From Caulobacteraceae bacterium (lineage in GTDB: Bacteria; Pseudomonadota; Alphaproteobacteria; Caulobacterales; Caulobacteraceae): a stretch of DNA of 10,519 nt. Of the stretch, positions 1 to 7,322 are shown in pieces. The stretch lies in NCBI GenBank assembly GCA_028291305.1, contig JAQGII010000345.1, forward strand, positions 1 to 10,519. The letters run 5' to 3'. The notes under the pieces are model-generated. The model was not told the DNA's origin and did no database searches. It saw nothing but the letters and a program-made list of their open reading frames with translations. Every line of letters starts with the position of its first letter. Position 1 is the stretch's first letter. A program made the translations under genes and the position numbers.

Positions 1-1746
1 CCTCTGGCGCAGCAGGGCGTTCATCTCGGCGGGCTGGAGGCGCCGGCCGGCGCGCACCGAGCCGCGGCAGGCCAGGGCGCCGCACACCTCGCCGAGCCGC
101 TCCTTCAGCGCCATCGCCGTGTCGTTCTCGGCCAGGTCGTCGGCGATGTCCCTGACCAGGCCCTGCACGTCCACCTCGCCCAGCAGGGCCGGCGTTTCGC
201 GCACCAGCACCGCGCCGGGCCCGAAGCCCTCGACGACCAGGCCGAGCTCGGCCAGTTCCGCGGCGCGGGCGAGCAGCCGCTCGGCCTCGGCGGGATCGAG
301 GTTGACCACCTCGGGCAGGAGCAGGCTCTGGCGGGCCACGCCGCCGGCGTCCAACTCGGTCTTCATCCGCTCATAGACCAGCCGCTCGTGGGCCGCGTGC
401 TGGTCGACGATGATCACCCCGTCGCGGGTCTGTGCCAGGATGTAGGTCTCGTGCAGTTGCGCGCGCGCGGCGCCGAGCGGCTGGTCGAGGGGGTCGAACA
501 CGGCGGCCGAGGGCGCCGGCTCGAACGCCGACGCCGGCTCTTCGACGCCCGGATCGACCCGCGCCGACAGGGCCGCGAGGCCCGGCAGGGAGGGGGCAGG
601 GGTCCAGCCGCCGGACTGCCAGGCCGAATAACCCGGCGCGTGGGTGCGCTGGGGCATGTGGGCAAAGCCGCCGCCTTCGGGGCGGAAGCTGCCCAGGGCC
701 GCCGCGGCCACGGTGCTCGAGGCCTGATGCCCCGCGCCGGCCAGGCCGTGGCGCAGGGCGCCGATCATCAGCCCGCGCACGAGGCCCGGATCGCGGAAGC
801 GCACCTCGGCCTTGGCCGGATGCACGTTGACGTCCACCTCGTGCGGGTCGAGTTCCAGATAGAGCACCGCCAGCGGGTGGCGGTCGCGAGCCAGGAAGTC
901 GGCGTAGGCCCCCCGCAGGGCGCCCTGCAGCAGCCGGTCGCGCACCGGCCGTCCGTTGACGAACAGGTACTGGTGGGCGGCGTTGCCGCGCGAGAAGGTG
1001 GGCAGGCCGGCATAGCCCGACAGGCGGACGCCCTCGCGGTTCTGGTCGATCAGGATGGCGTTGTCCTGGAACTCGCGGCCGAGGATGGCGGCCAGTCTCT
1101 GCAGCCGGCCCTCGGGGCCGGGGTGCTCCGCGGACAGGCGCAGCACGCGCTTGCCGTCGATATCCAGCGAGAAGGCGACCGCTTCGTGCGCCATGGCCTG
1201 GCGCTTGACCTCCTCGGTGATGGCCATGGCCTCGGAGCGCTCGGACTTCATGAACTTCAGCCGGGCCGGGGTGGCGAAGAACAGGTCGCGCACCTCCACC
1301 CGCGCGCCGTGCGGGCCGGGGAAGGCGGCCGGCTGGGCCGCGCCCATCAGCCCGCCCTCCACCGTCAGGGCAAACGCGTCGCCGCCGCTCTTCGGCCGCG
1401 AGGTCAGGGTCAGCCGGGCCACCGAGCCGATGGAGGGCAGGGCGTCGCCGCGGAAGCCCAGGGTGGCGATGTGCAGCAGGTCCCATTCGCCGTCGGCGTC
1501 GGGATACAGCTTGGAGGTGGCGTGGCGCTCCACCGCCAGAGCCAGCTCGTCGCGGGTCAGGCCCTGGCCGTCGTCGGCCACCAGGATGCGCGACAGGCCG
1601 CCCTGGTCGACCTGGACCTCGACGCGCGCGGCGCCGGCGTCCAGCGCGTTCTCGACCAGTTCCTTGACGGCGCTGGCCGGCCGCTCGACCACCTCGCCGG
1701 CGGCGATGCGGTTGACGGTCTCGGGCGGAAGGCGGCGGATCGGCAT
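1..1746 (-). CDS. mutL: DNA mismatch repair protein MutL, endonuclease type (3' end cut by window edge)
   Basis: MutL couples MutS mismatch recognition to strand removal. The frame stays open for 582 codons from ATG at 1746 to the window edge; about 35-45 C-terminal residues, including the expected CxHGRP metal motif, lie outside. The N-terminal GHKL ATPase (about 1-330) shows E29 and N33 in [12 protein letters not shown]58 in VADDGQG, RHATSK near 74-79 and [10 protein letters not shown] at 97-106, where most homologues have [15 protein letters not shown] closes the conserved N-terminal part. A Pro/Ala-rich linker leads to the C-terminal domain from about residue 420, with the endonuclease motif [12 protein letters not shown] starting at D448 and ACRGSVRAG at 559-567. 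That motif is typical of bacteria without MutH, so nicking is probably done by MutL itself. The start is fixed by the family N-terminus ([20 protein letters not shown]). I see no good Shine-Dalgarno sequence. A GANTC site lies 13 nt upstream. Confidence 0.97.
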   Translation of the reverse strand, partial: MPIRRLPPETVNRIAAGEVVERPASAVKELVENALDAGAARVEVQVDQGGLSRILVADDGQGLTRDELALAVERHATSKLYPDADGEWDLLHIATLGFRGDALPSIGSVARLTLTSRPKSGGDAFALTVEGGLMGAAQPAAFPGPHGARVEVRDLFFATPARLKFMKSERSEAMAITEEVKRQAMAHEAVAFSLDIDGKRVLRLSAEHPGPEGRLQRLAAILGREFQDNAILIDQNREGVRLSGYAGLPTFSRGNAAHQYLFVNGRPVRDRLLQGALRGAYADFLARDRHPLAVLYLELDPHEVDVNVHPAKAEVRFRDPGLVRGLMIGALRHGLAGAGHQASSTVAAAALGSFRPEGGGFAHMPQRTHAPGYSAWQSGGWTPAPSLPGLAALSARVDPGVEEPASAFEPAPSAAVFDPLDQPLGAARAQLHETYILAQTRDGVIIVDQHAAHERLVYERMKTELDAGGVARQSLLLPEVVNLDPAEAERLLARAAELAELGLVVEGFGPGAVLVRETPALLGEVDVQGLVRDIADDLAENDTAMALKERLGEVCGALACRGSVRAGRRLQPAEMNALLRQR

Positions 1747-1759
1747 GGGGCTGCTACGC

Positions 1760-1764
1760 GAGTC
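1760..1764. promoter_or_regulatory. GANTC (CcrM-type) site upstream of mutL
   Basis: GAGTC lies 13 nt before the mutL ATG. It is one of four GANTC sites in noncoding DNA here, each just upstream of a start codon. CcrM methylation of GANTC, and methylation-sensitive transcription through GcrA, are established in Caulobacter. A regulatory role at this site is inference. Confidence 0.4.
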
Positions 1765-1810
1765 GGGGGACGCCGAGGGTAGCGGGTTTTCAGCGCTGCA
1801 CACACTGATC

Positions 1811-1923
1811 GTCATCCCAGGCCGTGTGCCTGGGATCCACAGACGCCGACGCTCGATCGAGCGCGCAGCGGGCTCGGTCAGGAGAGGCGCGTATGGGTCC
1901 CCGGGGACAAGCCCGGGAATGAC
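1811..1923. repeat. Intergenic palindromic element, two 30-bp arms, 3' of the lipoprotein gene
   Basis: The left arm (1811-1840, beginning gtcatcccaggc) and right arm (1894-1923, ending gcccgggaatgac) are imperfect inverted copies separated by about 53 bp. The left arm contains its own perfect 7-bp hairpin, cccaggc/gcctggg with a 5-nt loop, at 1816-1834. The right arm contains a comparable cccggg/cccggg hairpin around a short loop at about 1900-1918. The element starts 7 nt after the lipoprotein stop codon and fills most of the gap to mutL. Similar gtcat-ccc-ggc palindromes are, from memory, scattered in alphaproteobacterial intergenic DNA. No T-tract follows, so a classical intrinsic terminator is unlikely; mRNA 3'-end stabilisation or Rho-linked termination is possible. 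Confidence 0.75.
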
Positions 1924-1930
1924 GCCGGAA

Positions 1931-2515
1931 TTACAAACCCGGAAGCTTGGTCGGACCGCCGGTCTGGTCGCGCTGGATCCGCACGGGCTTGTCGCCGGTC
2001 AGGCTCTTCAGGCGCGCGGCTTCGGTGGCCGGGTCGAGCGGCGCGGCGGTGACGGCGCCGGCGACGGCGGCGGTCGCCGCGGGGCTGGCGGTCGGCTTGT
2101 CCTTGCGCCAGAACAGCACGCGGTCGGCGAAGCTCGGTTCCTTGTGCGCCAGATCGCCGAACTCGTCGTCCACGACATAGCGGACCAGCGGGTCGGCCTT
2201 GTCGCCGCCGGCCTTGGCCGCCAGCAGCTTCTCGCCGTCCGAGCGGCTTTCGGCGCTGCGGGCGCCCAGCAGCGCGTTGCGCGCGGCGCTTTCCGGCTGC
2301 AGTTCCTGCGGCCGGGGCTCGCCGGGGGCCGGCGGACGCATGGCGTAGTCGGGCGGCACGGTCAGCGGCGCCTTGGTGACGACGCGGAATTCGTCGGGGG
2401 TGACCTTGGTGATGCCCAGCGCCTGGGCGGCGCTGTTGCACCCGGACATGCCGAAGCCCAGGGCGCCCATGCCGGTGGTCAGAGCGAGGGCGGCGGCAAA
2501 GCGGTTGAGACGCAT
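1931..2515 (-). CDS. DUF3035 family lipoprotein, probable BAM-complex subunit (BamF-type)
   Basis: A 194-residue secreted lipoprotein. A short basic n-region (MRLNR) and a hydrophobic stretch end at a variant lipobox MSGC, making C26 the lipidated residue. After it comes the conserved block [20 protein letters not shown] (41-60) followed by PP, typical of alphaproteobacterial DUF3035 proteins. I recall this family being linked to BamF, the lipoprotein said to replace BamC in Caulobacter; treat that identity as probable. The rest is charged, then Ala/Pro-rich and probably disordered (about 140-165), and ends KLPGL. I chose ATG at 2515 because an AGAGG ribosome site lies 6 nt upstream; ATG at 2521 would abut it directly. 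The gene follows ileS-lspA, whose signal peptidase would process this protein. The stop is TAA. Confidence 0.8.
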   Translation of the reverse strand: MRLNRFAAALALTTGMGALGFGMSGCNSAAQALGITKVTPDEFRVVTKAPLTVPPDYAMRPPAPGEPRPQELQPESAARNALLGARSAESRSDGEKLLAAKAGGDKADPLVRYVVDDEFGDLAHKEPSFADRVLFWRKDKPTASPAATAAVAGAVTAAPLDPATEAARLKSLTGDKPVRIQRDQTGGPTKLPGL

Positions 2516-2521
2516 CTTCAT

Positions 2522-2526
2522 CCTCT
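2522..2526 (-). promoter_or_regulatory. Ribosome binding site that decides the lipoprotein start
   Basis: On the minus strand AGAGG is followed by ATGAAG and then ATG. The first ATG (2521) touches the SD with no spacer; the second (2515) has a normal 6-nt spacer and is the preferred start. It is one of the few recognisable SD sequences in the window. Confidence 0.6.
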
Positions 2527-2532
2527 TGAGCG

Positions 2533-2537
2533 GAATC
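2533..2537. promoter_or_regulatory. GANTC (CcrM-type) site upstream of the DUF3035 lipoprotein
   Basis: GAATC lies 17 nt upstream of the chosen ATG at 2515, in the lspA-lipoprotein gap. Placement just before a start codon matches the other three noncoding GANTC sites here. Regulatory function is inferred. Confidence 0.4.
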
Positions 2538-2568
2538 CGGATACCCCCCGGCCGCCTTTGACTGCAGC

Positions 2569-2597
2569 AGATACCCTAGTTAATGGACGGGCGCCAA
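2569..2597 (-). promoter_or_regulatory. Weak candidate promoter for the DUF3035 lipoprotein gene
   Basis: On the minus strand TTGGCG (2597-2592), a 17-nt spacer and GTATCT (2574-2569) roughly fit a housekeeping -35/-10 pair. The stretch is unusually A/T-rich for this genome (ccattaactag). It would allow transcription separate from ileS-lspA. The -10 match is poor, so this is only a suggestion. Confidence 0.25.
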
Positions 2598-2606
2598 TCC
2601 ATAGCC

Positions 2607-3185
2607 TCAGTTGTCACGGCCCGGTGATGCCGGTTTGGGCGTCGTCGGGGCGAAGCTGTCCAGCAGCAGCAGGACGACGCCGACGGTGATGGCGCTGTCG
2701 GCGACGTTGAAAACCCAGGGGAAATAGAGGCCCGAGAAGTCCAGGAAATCGACCACCTGGCCGATCCGGGCGCGGTCGATCAGGTTGTTGCCCAGCGCCC
2801 CGCCGATGATCAGGCCGAGCGCGGCGGCGAACAGCGGCCGCTCGGCCCGCCGCGCCCAAGCGATCAGCCCCACCACCACCACCAGGGCCGCGGTCACCAG
2901 CAGCCAGCGGCCGACCGGGCCATCGGCGCGCAGCAGGCCGAACGAGACGCCCTGGTTCATCACCATGGTCAGGCGGAAGAAGGACGCGACCGGAATCTGG
3001 CCGCGTTCGGCCAGGTGCAGGCCGTTCAGCACCCAGGCCTTGGACAGCTGGTCGAGCACCAGCACCACCAGCGCCAGGGCGTAGGCGTAGAGGCCCAGAC
3101 GGGTGACGGGCCGCGGGGTCCGGGACGCGCCTTCCCGGCGCTCCTCGCCACGGCGCAGGTTTTGGACATCCATATCGTTCGTCAT
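2607..3185 (-). CDS. lspA: Lipoprotein signal peptidase (signal peptidase II)
   Basis: A 192-residue inner-membrane aspartic protease that removes signal peptides from diacylglyceryl-modified prolipoproteins. A 29-residue Arg/Glu-rich cytoplasmic N-terminus precedes four hydrophobic segments (about 30-48, 93-111, 117-136, 160-177). Family motifs present are VLDQLSK (44-49), MNQGVSFG (76-83), GGALGNNLIDR (128-138), VVDFLDF (144-150) and FNVADSAITVG (159-169). D146 and D163 are the expected catalytic pair. GNNLIDR carries one residue more than the common GNLIDR. The ATG at 3185 overlaps the ileS stop as ATGA, indicating translational coupling; there is no clear SD. An upstream in-frame start at 3242 would lie inside ileS and add residues with no family support. 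ileS-lspA linkage is widespread in proteobacteria. Confidence 0.96.
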   Translation of the reverse strand: MTNDMDVQNLRRGEERREGASRTPRPVTRLGLYAYALALVVLVLDQLSKAWVLNGLHLAERGQIPVASFFRLTMVMNQGVSFGLLRADGPVGRWLLVTAALVVVVGLIAWARRAERPLFAAALGLIIGGALGNNLIDRARIGQVVDFLDFSGLYFPWVFNVADSAITVGVVLLLLDSFAPTTPKPASPGRDN

Positions 3186-6121
3186 CCCGAAGAGGTCGCG
3201 TCGGCGGCCTTCTCCAAGGACGCATCGTGGTGCGCGTCCCAATAGGCCACCGCGTCGGCGTCACGCAGCGAAAGCTCGGGATAGCGCGGATCGGAGCCCA
3301 CCTCCGGCAGGATGCGCCAGGATCGGGCGCATTTATGGCCGCGGGCGCGTAGGGGCTCGACGGTCACCCCGGCGACCTCCGGCAGGCGGAAGCCCTCGTC
3401 GGGTCCCTCGCCGGCTGCCAGGTCGGCCTGGCTGGTGCGGAACACCTCGGCCGCGTCCAGGCCATCGAAGGCCAGCAGCAGGGCCGGGTCGGCGATCCAC
3501 ACCTTGGGTGCGGCTTCCAGCGCCCCGCCGATGCGCTTCTCGCGGCGCTCGACCTCCAGGGCGCCGGTGACGACCCGGGTGACCTGCTCGACCTTGGCCC
3601 AGCGCGCGGCCTCGGCGTCGCTGCGCCAGGCGTCCGGGGTCTGCGGGAAGATGCGCAGGCAGTTGGAGCCGGCGTCCGGATAGCGGATGGTCCAGGCCTC
3701 TTCCATGGTGAAGGGGGCTAGCGGCGCCAGCCAGATGGTCAGGCGCTCGAACACCGCGTCCATCACCGTGCGCGCCGCGCGGCGGCGGATGGCGTCGGGG
3801 CGGTCGCAGTAGAGGCTGTCCTTGCGGATGTCGAAATAGAGGGACGACAGCTCGCCGGTGCAGAAGTCGACGATCGGCCGCCACACGTCCTGGAAGCGGT
3901 AGGCCTCGTAGGCGGCGCGCACCTGCTCGTCCAGCTGCCACAGGCGGTGCAGGATGAACCGCTCCAGCGGCGGCATCTCCTCCAGCGCCAGGCGCTCGGC
4001 CTCGTCGAACCCGGCCACCGCCCCCAGCAGGTAGCGCAGGGTGTTGCGCAGCTTGCGGTAGGCGTCGATGGTGGTCTGCAGGATGGTCTTGCCGATGCGC
4101 AGGTCTTCCGAATAGTCCGACATCGCCACCCACAGGCGCAGGATTTCCGCGCCGCTCTCCTTGGTGACGGTCTGAGGCTCCGTGGTGTTGCCCCTCGACT
4201 TGGACATCTTCTCCCCCTGCTCGTCGAGGACGAAGCCGTGGGTCAGCACGCCCTTGAACGGGGCCCGGCCGCGGGTGCCGCAGGCCTCCAGCAGGGACGA
4301 CTGGAACCAGCCGCGGTGCTGGTCGGAGCCCTCCAGGTAGAGGTCGGCGGGCCAGCGGCTGTCCTCGCGGCCCTCCAGCACGAAGCTGTGGGTCGAACCG
4401 GAGTCGAACCAGACGTCGAGGATGTCCTCGATCTTCTCGTAGTCGGCGGGGTCGTAGCTGTTGCCGAGGAACTCGGCGTCGGGGCGGACGAACCAGGCGT
4501 CGGCGCCCTCCTGCGCGATGGCCTTGAGGATGCGGGCGTTGACCGCCTCGTCCCTGAGCGGCTCGCCGGTCTGTTTGTCGACGTACATGGCCAGGGGCGA
4601 GCCCCAGGCGCGCTGGCGCGAGATCAGCCAGTCGGGGCGGCCCTCGACCATCGAGCGGATGCGGTTCTTGCCCGCCGCCGGATAGAATTCGGTGGCGTCG
4701 ATGGCCGCCAGGGCGGTGGCGCGCAGGCCGTCGTCGGCCACCCGCACGAACCACTGCGGCGTGTTGCGGAAGATCACCGGGGCCTTGGAGCGCCAGGAGT
4801 GGGGATAGGCGTGCTCGACCCGGCCGCGCGCCAACAGGTTGCCGGCCTCGATCAGCCTGTCCATCACCGCGCCGTTGGCCGGCCCGAACTTGCCGGCCTT
4901 CTTGCCCTCGGTCTCGAGCACCTTCAGCCCGCCAAATAGCGGCACATGCGGGTAATAGGCGCCGTCCGGATCGACGGTGTCGGGGATGGAGTCGCGGCTG
5001 TGGCCGTTGTCCAGCCAGACCTGGTAGTCGTCCTGGCCGTGGCCAGGGGCGGTGTGGACGAAGCCCGTGCCGGCGTCGTCGGTGACGTGGTCGCCGGGCA
5101 GCAGGGGCACGTCGAAGCCGTAGCCCGCGTCCAGCGCCGCCAGTGGGTGGCGGGCGACCAGGCCGAGGGGATCGACGGCCCGCAGGCGGACCCAGTCGGC
5201 GATCTTGGCGCCGGCGGCGACGTCGGCCGCGAGGTTGTCGGCGACGATCAGCCGGTCGCCCGGCTTGGCCCAGGGCTCGAAGGCCAGGCCCTCTTCCATG
5301 GCCGCCACCTCATAGAGGCCGTATTCGACGCCCGGATTGAAGGCGATGGCGCGGTTGGCCGGGATGGTCCAGGGCGTGGTGGTCCAGATGACGATGGCGG
5401 CGCCGGTGAGGGCGTCCGAATTGGCCACCGGGAACTTGACCCACACCGTCGGCGAGACGTGGTCGTGGTACTCGACCTCGGCGTCGGCCAGGGCGGTGCG
5501 TTCGACCGGGCTCCACATCACCGGCTTGGAGCCGCGATAGAGCTGGCCGGACATCAGGAACTTGTGGAACTCGCCGACGATCTTGGCTTCGGAGGCGAAG
5601 TCCATGGTCGAATAGGGCTGCTCCCAGCGGCCCAGCACGCCCAGCCGCTTGAACTCGACGCGCTGCACGTCGATCCATTTGGCGGCGAAGGCGCGGCAGC
5701 GGGCGCGGAACTCGGCGACAGGCACCTCGTCCTTGCGCCGGCCCTGGGCGCGGACCTCTTCCTCGATCTTCCACTCGATGGGCAGGCCATGGCAGTCCCA
5801 GCCGGGCACATAGTCGACGTCGTAGCCCAGGGCGAAGCGCGAGCGGACCACGAAGTCCTTCATCGTCTTGTTCAGGGCGTGGCCGATGTGCAGCGTGCCG
5901 TTGGCGTAGGGCGGGCCGTCGTGCAGCACATAGAGCGGCGCGCCGGCGGCCTGCCGCGCCTTGCGGATCGACTGGTAGAGGTCCAGCTGCTCCCAGCGGG
6001 CCAGAATCTCCGGCTCCTTCTGCGGCAGGCCCGCGCGCATGGGGAACGGCGTTTCGGGCAGGAACACGGTCTCGCGATAGTCGCGGGCGGCGGTAGGGGC
6101 GGTTTGGGCGTCGTCGGCCAT
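3182..6121 (-). CDS. ileS: Isoleucine--tRNA ligase
   Basis: A 979-residue class I aminoacyl-tRNA synthetase that charges tRNA-Ile. Catalytic signatures are HIGH at 78-81, GWDCHGLPIE at 107-116 and KMSKS at 638-642. The CP1 editing domain, which hydrolyses mischarged Val-tRNA, is intact, with WTTTPWT at 246-252 and GTGFVHTAPGHGQDDY at 351-366. The anticodon-binding region follows KMSKS. The C-terminus keeps KCARSW (C931) where enterobacterial enzymes have KCPRCW, and no second Cys pair follows, so the C-terminal zinc finger is lost or remodelled; I recall this as common in alphaproteobacteria. The start is ATG at 6121 (MADDAQTAP), with no strong SD. It overlaps lspA by ATGA. A GANTC site lies 1 nt upstream of the ATG and a structured 259-nt leader separates it from ribF. 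Confidence 0.98.
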   Translation of the reverse strand: MADDAQTAPTAARDYRETVFLPETPFPMRAGLPQKEPEILARWEQLDLYQSIRKARQAAGAPLYVLHDGPPYANGTLHIGHALNKTMKDFVVRSRFALGYDVDYVPGWDCHGLPIEWKIEEEVRAQGRRKDEVPVAEFRARCRAFAAKWIDVQRVEFKRLGVLGRWEQPYSTMDFASEAKIVGEFHKFLMSGQLYRGSKPVMWSPVERTALADAEVEYHDHVSPTVWVKFPVANSDALTGAAIVIWTTTPWTIPANRAIAFNPGVEYGLYEVAAMEEGLAFEPWAKPGDRLIVADNLAADVAAGAKIADWVRLRAVDPLGLVARHPLAALDAGYGFDVPLLPGDHVTDDAGTGFVHTAPGHGQDDYQVWLDNGHSRDSIPDTVDPDGAYYPHVPLFGGLKVLETEGKKAGKFGPANGAVMDRLIEAGNLLARGRVEHAYPHSWRSKAPVIFRNTPQWFVRVADDGLRATALAAIDATEFYPAAGKNRIRSMVEGRPDWLISRQRAWGSPLAMYVDKQTGEPLRDEAVNARILKAIAQEGADAWFVRPDAEFLGNSYDPADYEKIEDILDVWFDSGSTHSFVLEGREDSRWPADLYLEGSDQHRGWFQSSLLEACGTRGRAPFKGVLTHGFVLDEQGEKMSKSRGNTTEPQTVTKESGAEILRLWVAMSDYSEDLRIGKTILQTTIDAYRKLRNTLRYLLGAVAGFDEAERLALEEMPPLERFILHRLWQLDEQVRAAYEAYRFQDVWRPIVDFCTGELSSLYFDIRKDSLYCDRPDAIRRRAARTVMDAVFERLTIWLAPLAPFTMEEAWTIRYPDAGSNCLRIFPQTPDAWRSDAEAARWAKVEQVTRVVTGALEVERREKRIGGALEAAPKVWIADPALLLAFDGLDAAEVFRTSQADLAAGEGPDEGFRLPEVAGVTVEPLRARGHKCARSWRILPEVGSDPRYPELSLRDADAVAYWDAHHDASLEKAADATSSG

Positions 6122-6122
6122 G

Positions 6123-6127
6123 GACTC
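6123..6127. promoter_or_regulatory. GANTC (CcrM-type) site abutting the ileS start
   Basis: GACTC lies 1 nt upstream of the ileS ATG, within what would be the ribosome-binding region. Its closeness to the start makes a promoter -10/-35 role less likely than for the other three sites unless ileS has a very short leader. Function is inferred. Confidence 0.35.
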
Positions 6128-6162
6128 GATCAGGTAAGCGCGGTGGCTGTGGGCTCCCGGCT

Positions 6163-6194
6163 CGGCCTGTGCGCCTTAGGCGCTCCGTGGGCCG
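6163..6194. other. Two-tier hairpin in the ileS upstream region
   Basis: Inner stem gcgcc/ggcgc with a TTA loop (6171-6183) sits inside an outer stem cggcc/ggccg (6163-6167 with 6190-6194), joined by an internal loop. A second small perfect inverted repeat, cggcgt/acgccg, lies at 6244-6256, and ttcgcgaa at 6266-6273 is an 8-bp palindrome. The remainder of the 259-nt gap (6122-6380) holds no gene I can support. Structures of this size are frequent by chance at this GC content, so a role is unproven. Confidence 0.3.
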
Positions 6195-6331
6195 GGAATG
6201 AGCGGGTTTGCAGGGTCCCGGCGCGCGCTGGAGCTCTCGCCCACGGCGTCACGCCGGGCGGTTAATTCGCGAAGCTGGCCGGAGAGGTTTCATCGGCGGC
6301 TGTGTAACAGAGGCGGGCGCGAGGGGCCAGC

Positions 6332-6369
6332 ATCCTCCCCCGTTCCGCTGCCGCTTCACAGGGGAGGAC
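6332..6369. repeat. Intergenic inverted repeat 3' of ribF (tcctcccc/ggggagga type)
   Basis: Perfect 8-bp arms tcctcccc (6333-6340) and ggggagga (6361-6368) flank a 20-nt loop. The element lies 11 nt after the ribF stop codon. It resembles the element at 8673-8729, which also has a tcctcc arm and a ggagg arm. No T-run follows on the minus strand, so it is not a canonical intrinsic terminator. It probably marks the 3' end of the HAD-maoC-ribF unit. Confidence 0.6.
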
Positions 6370-6380
6370 GTCATTTCACA

Positions 6381-7322
6381 TCAGAACGGCGGCATCAGCA
6401 GGGTGCGGGCCTGGTCGGCGTCGGCCTTGACCTGGGCGATCAGGGCGTCGAGGCCGTCGAACTTCAACTCCGGGCGCAGGAAGGCAACCAGTTCGGTCTC
6501 GATGGTCTGGCCGTAAAGGTCCTCGTCGAAATCGAACAGCCAGACCTCCAGCCTCGCGTCCACCCGGCCGGTGGTCGGGTTCTCGCCGACGTTGGCGACG
6601 CCCGGCATCAGGCGGCCGTCGGCCAGGCGGGTGCGGGTGGCGTAGGAGCCGAGCCTGGGGCGCACATAGCCGTCGAGCTCGACGTTGGCGGTGGGGAAGC
6701 CGAGCTTTCGGCCCAGATGCTGGCCCTCCACCACCACGCCCTCGATGGCAAAGGGCCGGCCGAGGATGCGGGCGGCGAGGGCGACGTCGCCCGCGCGCAC
6801 GGCCTCGCGCGCCGCGCTCGAGGACACCTTGATCCCGTCCGGCCCGACCACGGTATCGACGATGGAGACGCTGAAGCCGTAGGTCTCGCCCAGCCGCTTC
6901 AGGCCCTCCGCGTCGCCGGTGCGGCCCTTGCCGAAGGTGATGTCGAAGCCTGCCGCCACGTGGCGCACGCCCAGGCCCTGCGCCAGCACCTGGCGGGCAA
7001 AGTCCTCGTCGCTCAGGCCGGCCAGGTCGGCGTCGAAGGCGATGTCGTGGATCCGCTCCACCCCCAAGGCCTCCAGGGCGCGGGCCTGCTGGCCCGGGGT
7101 CATCAGCAGGAAGGGTTCGGCGTCCGGGCGCATGACGCGGGCCGGATGCGGCGAAAAACGGATCACGCCCAGCGGCGCGTCCAGCCGTTGCGCGGCCTTG
7201 GCCGCCTGGGCGATCACCTGGCGATGGCCGCCGTGCACGCCGTCGAAGGCGCCCAGCGCGACGCAGGCGCCCTTCTGCCCGGGCGCCAAATCGCGCCATC
7301 CCTGGACCACGGTCAGGCTCAC
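6381..7322 (-). CDS. ribF: Bifunctional riboflavin kinase / FAD synthetase
   Basis: A 313-residue cytoplasmic enzyme that phosphorylates riboflavin to FMN and adenylylates FMN to FAD. The N-terminal FAD-synthetase (nucleotidyltransferase) domain has GAFDGVHGGH at 24-33, FSPHP at 56-60, GFDITFGKGRTGD at 125-137 and SSSAARE at 167-173. The C-terminal riboflavin kinase domain has LGRKLGFPTAN at 203-213, GVANVGENPT at 241-250 and E259 in LEVWLFDF, the expected catalytic Glu. The start is GTG at 7322, overlapping the upstream maoC stop as GTGA, so translation is coupled. It is the last gene of the HAD-maoC-ribF unit; an inverted repeat follows the stop. ribF beside ileS and lspA is an old and widespread proteobacterial linkage. 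Confidence 0.97.
   Translation of the reverse strand: MSLTVVQGWRDLAPGQKGACVALGAFDGVHGGHRQVIAQAAKAAQRLDAPLGVIRFSPHPARVMRPDAEPFLLMTPGQQARALEALGVERIHDIAFDADLAGLSDEDFARQVLAQGLGVRHVAAGFDITFGKGRTGDAEGLKRLGETYGFSVSIVDTVVGPDGIKVSSSAAREAVRAGDVALAARILGRPFAIEGVVVEGQHLGRKLGFPTANVELDGYVRPRLGSYATRTRLADGRLMPGVANVGENPTTGRVDARLEVWLFDFDEDLYGQTIETELVAFLRPELKFDGLDALIAQVKADADQARTLLMPPF

Noticed and set aside
1811..1923. Canonical Rho-independent terminator
   Set aside because: Hairpins are present but no T-tract follows on either strand; described as a repeat instead.
388..2689. Plus-strand open frames of 464 codons (388-1782) and 544 codons (1055-2689)
   Set aside because: Both are antisense to mutL and the lipoprotein gene, have biased low-complexity composition and show no recognisable domain.
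2870..2887. Short CCA trinucleotide run
   Set aside because: It simply encodes a Val run in an lspA membrane helix and is not a meaningful tandem repeat.
3186..3242. Longer lspA start at 3242
   Set aside because: It would lie inside the ileS coding end, whereas ATG at 3185 gives a typical ATGA overlap and the first family motif is unaffected.
4946..6265. A 439-codon plus-strand open frame
   Set aside because: Antisense shadow of ileS with no family features; ileS is certain from HIGH and KMSKS.
6261..6265. CtrA binding site (GTTAA)
   Set aside because: Only a half-site is present; no second TTAA at the 7-nt spacing was found here or at the similar GTTAA near 2579.
6122..6380. T-box or other known riboswitch controlling ileS
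   Set aside because: No T-box sequence or long leader with the expected elements is visible, and T-boxes are essentially not used in this group.
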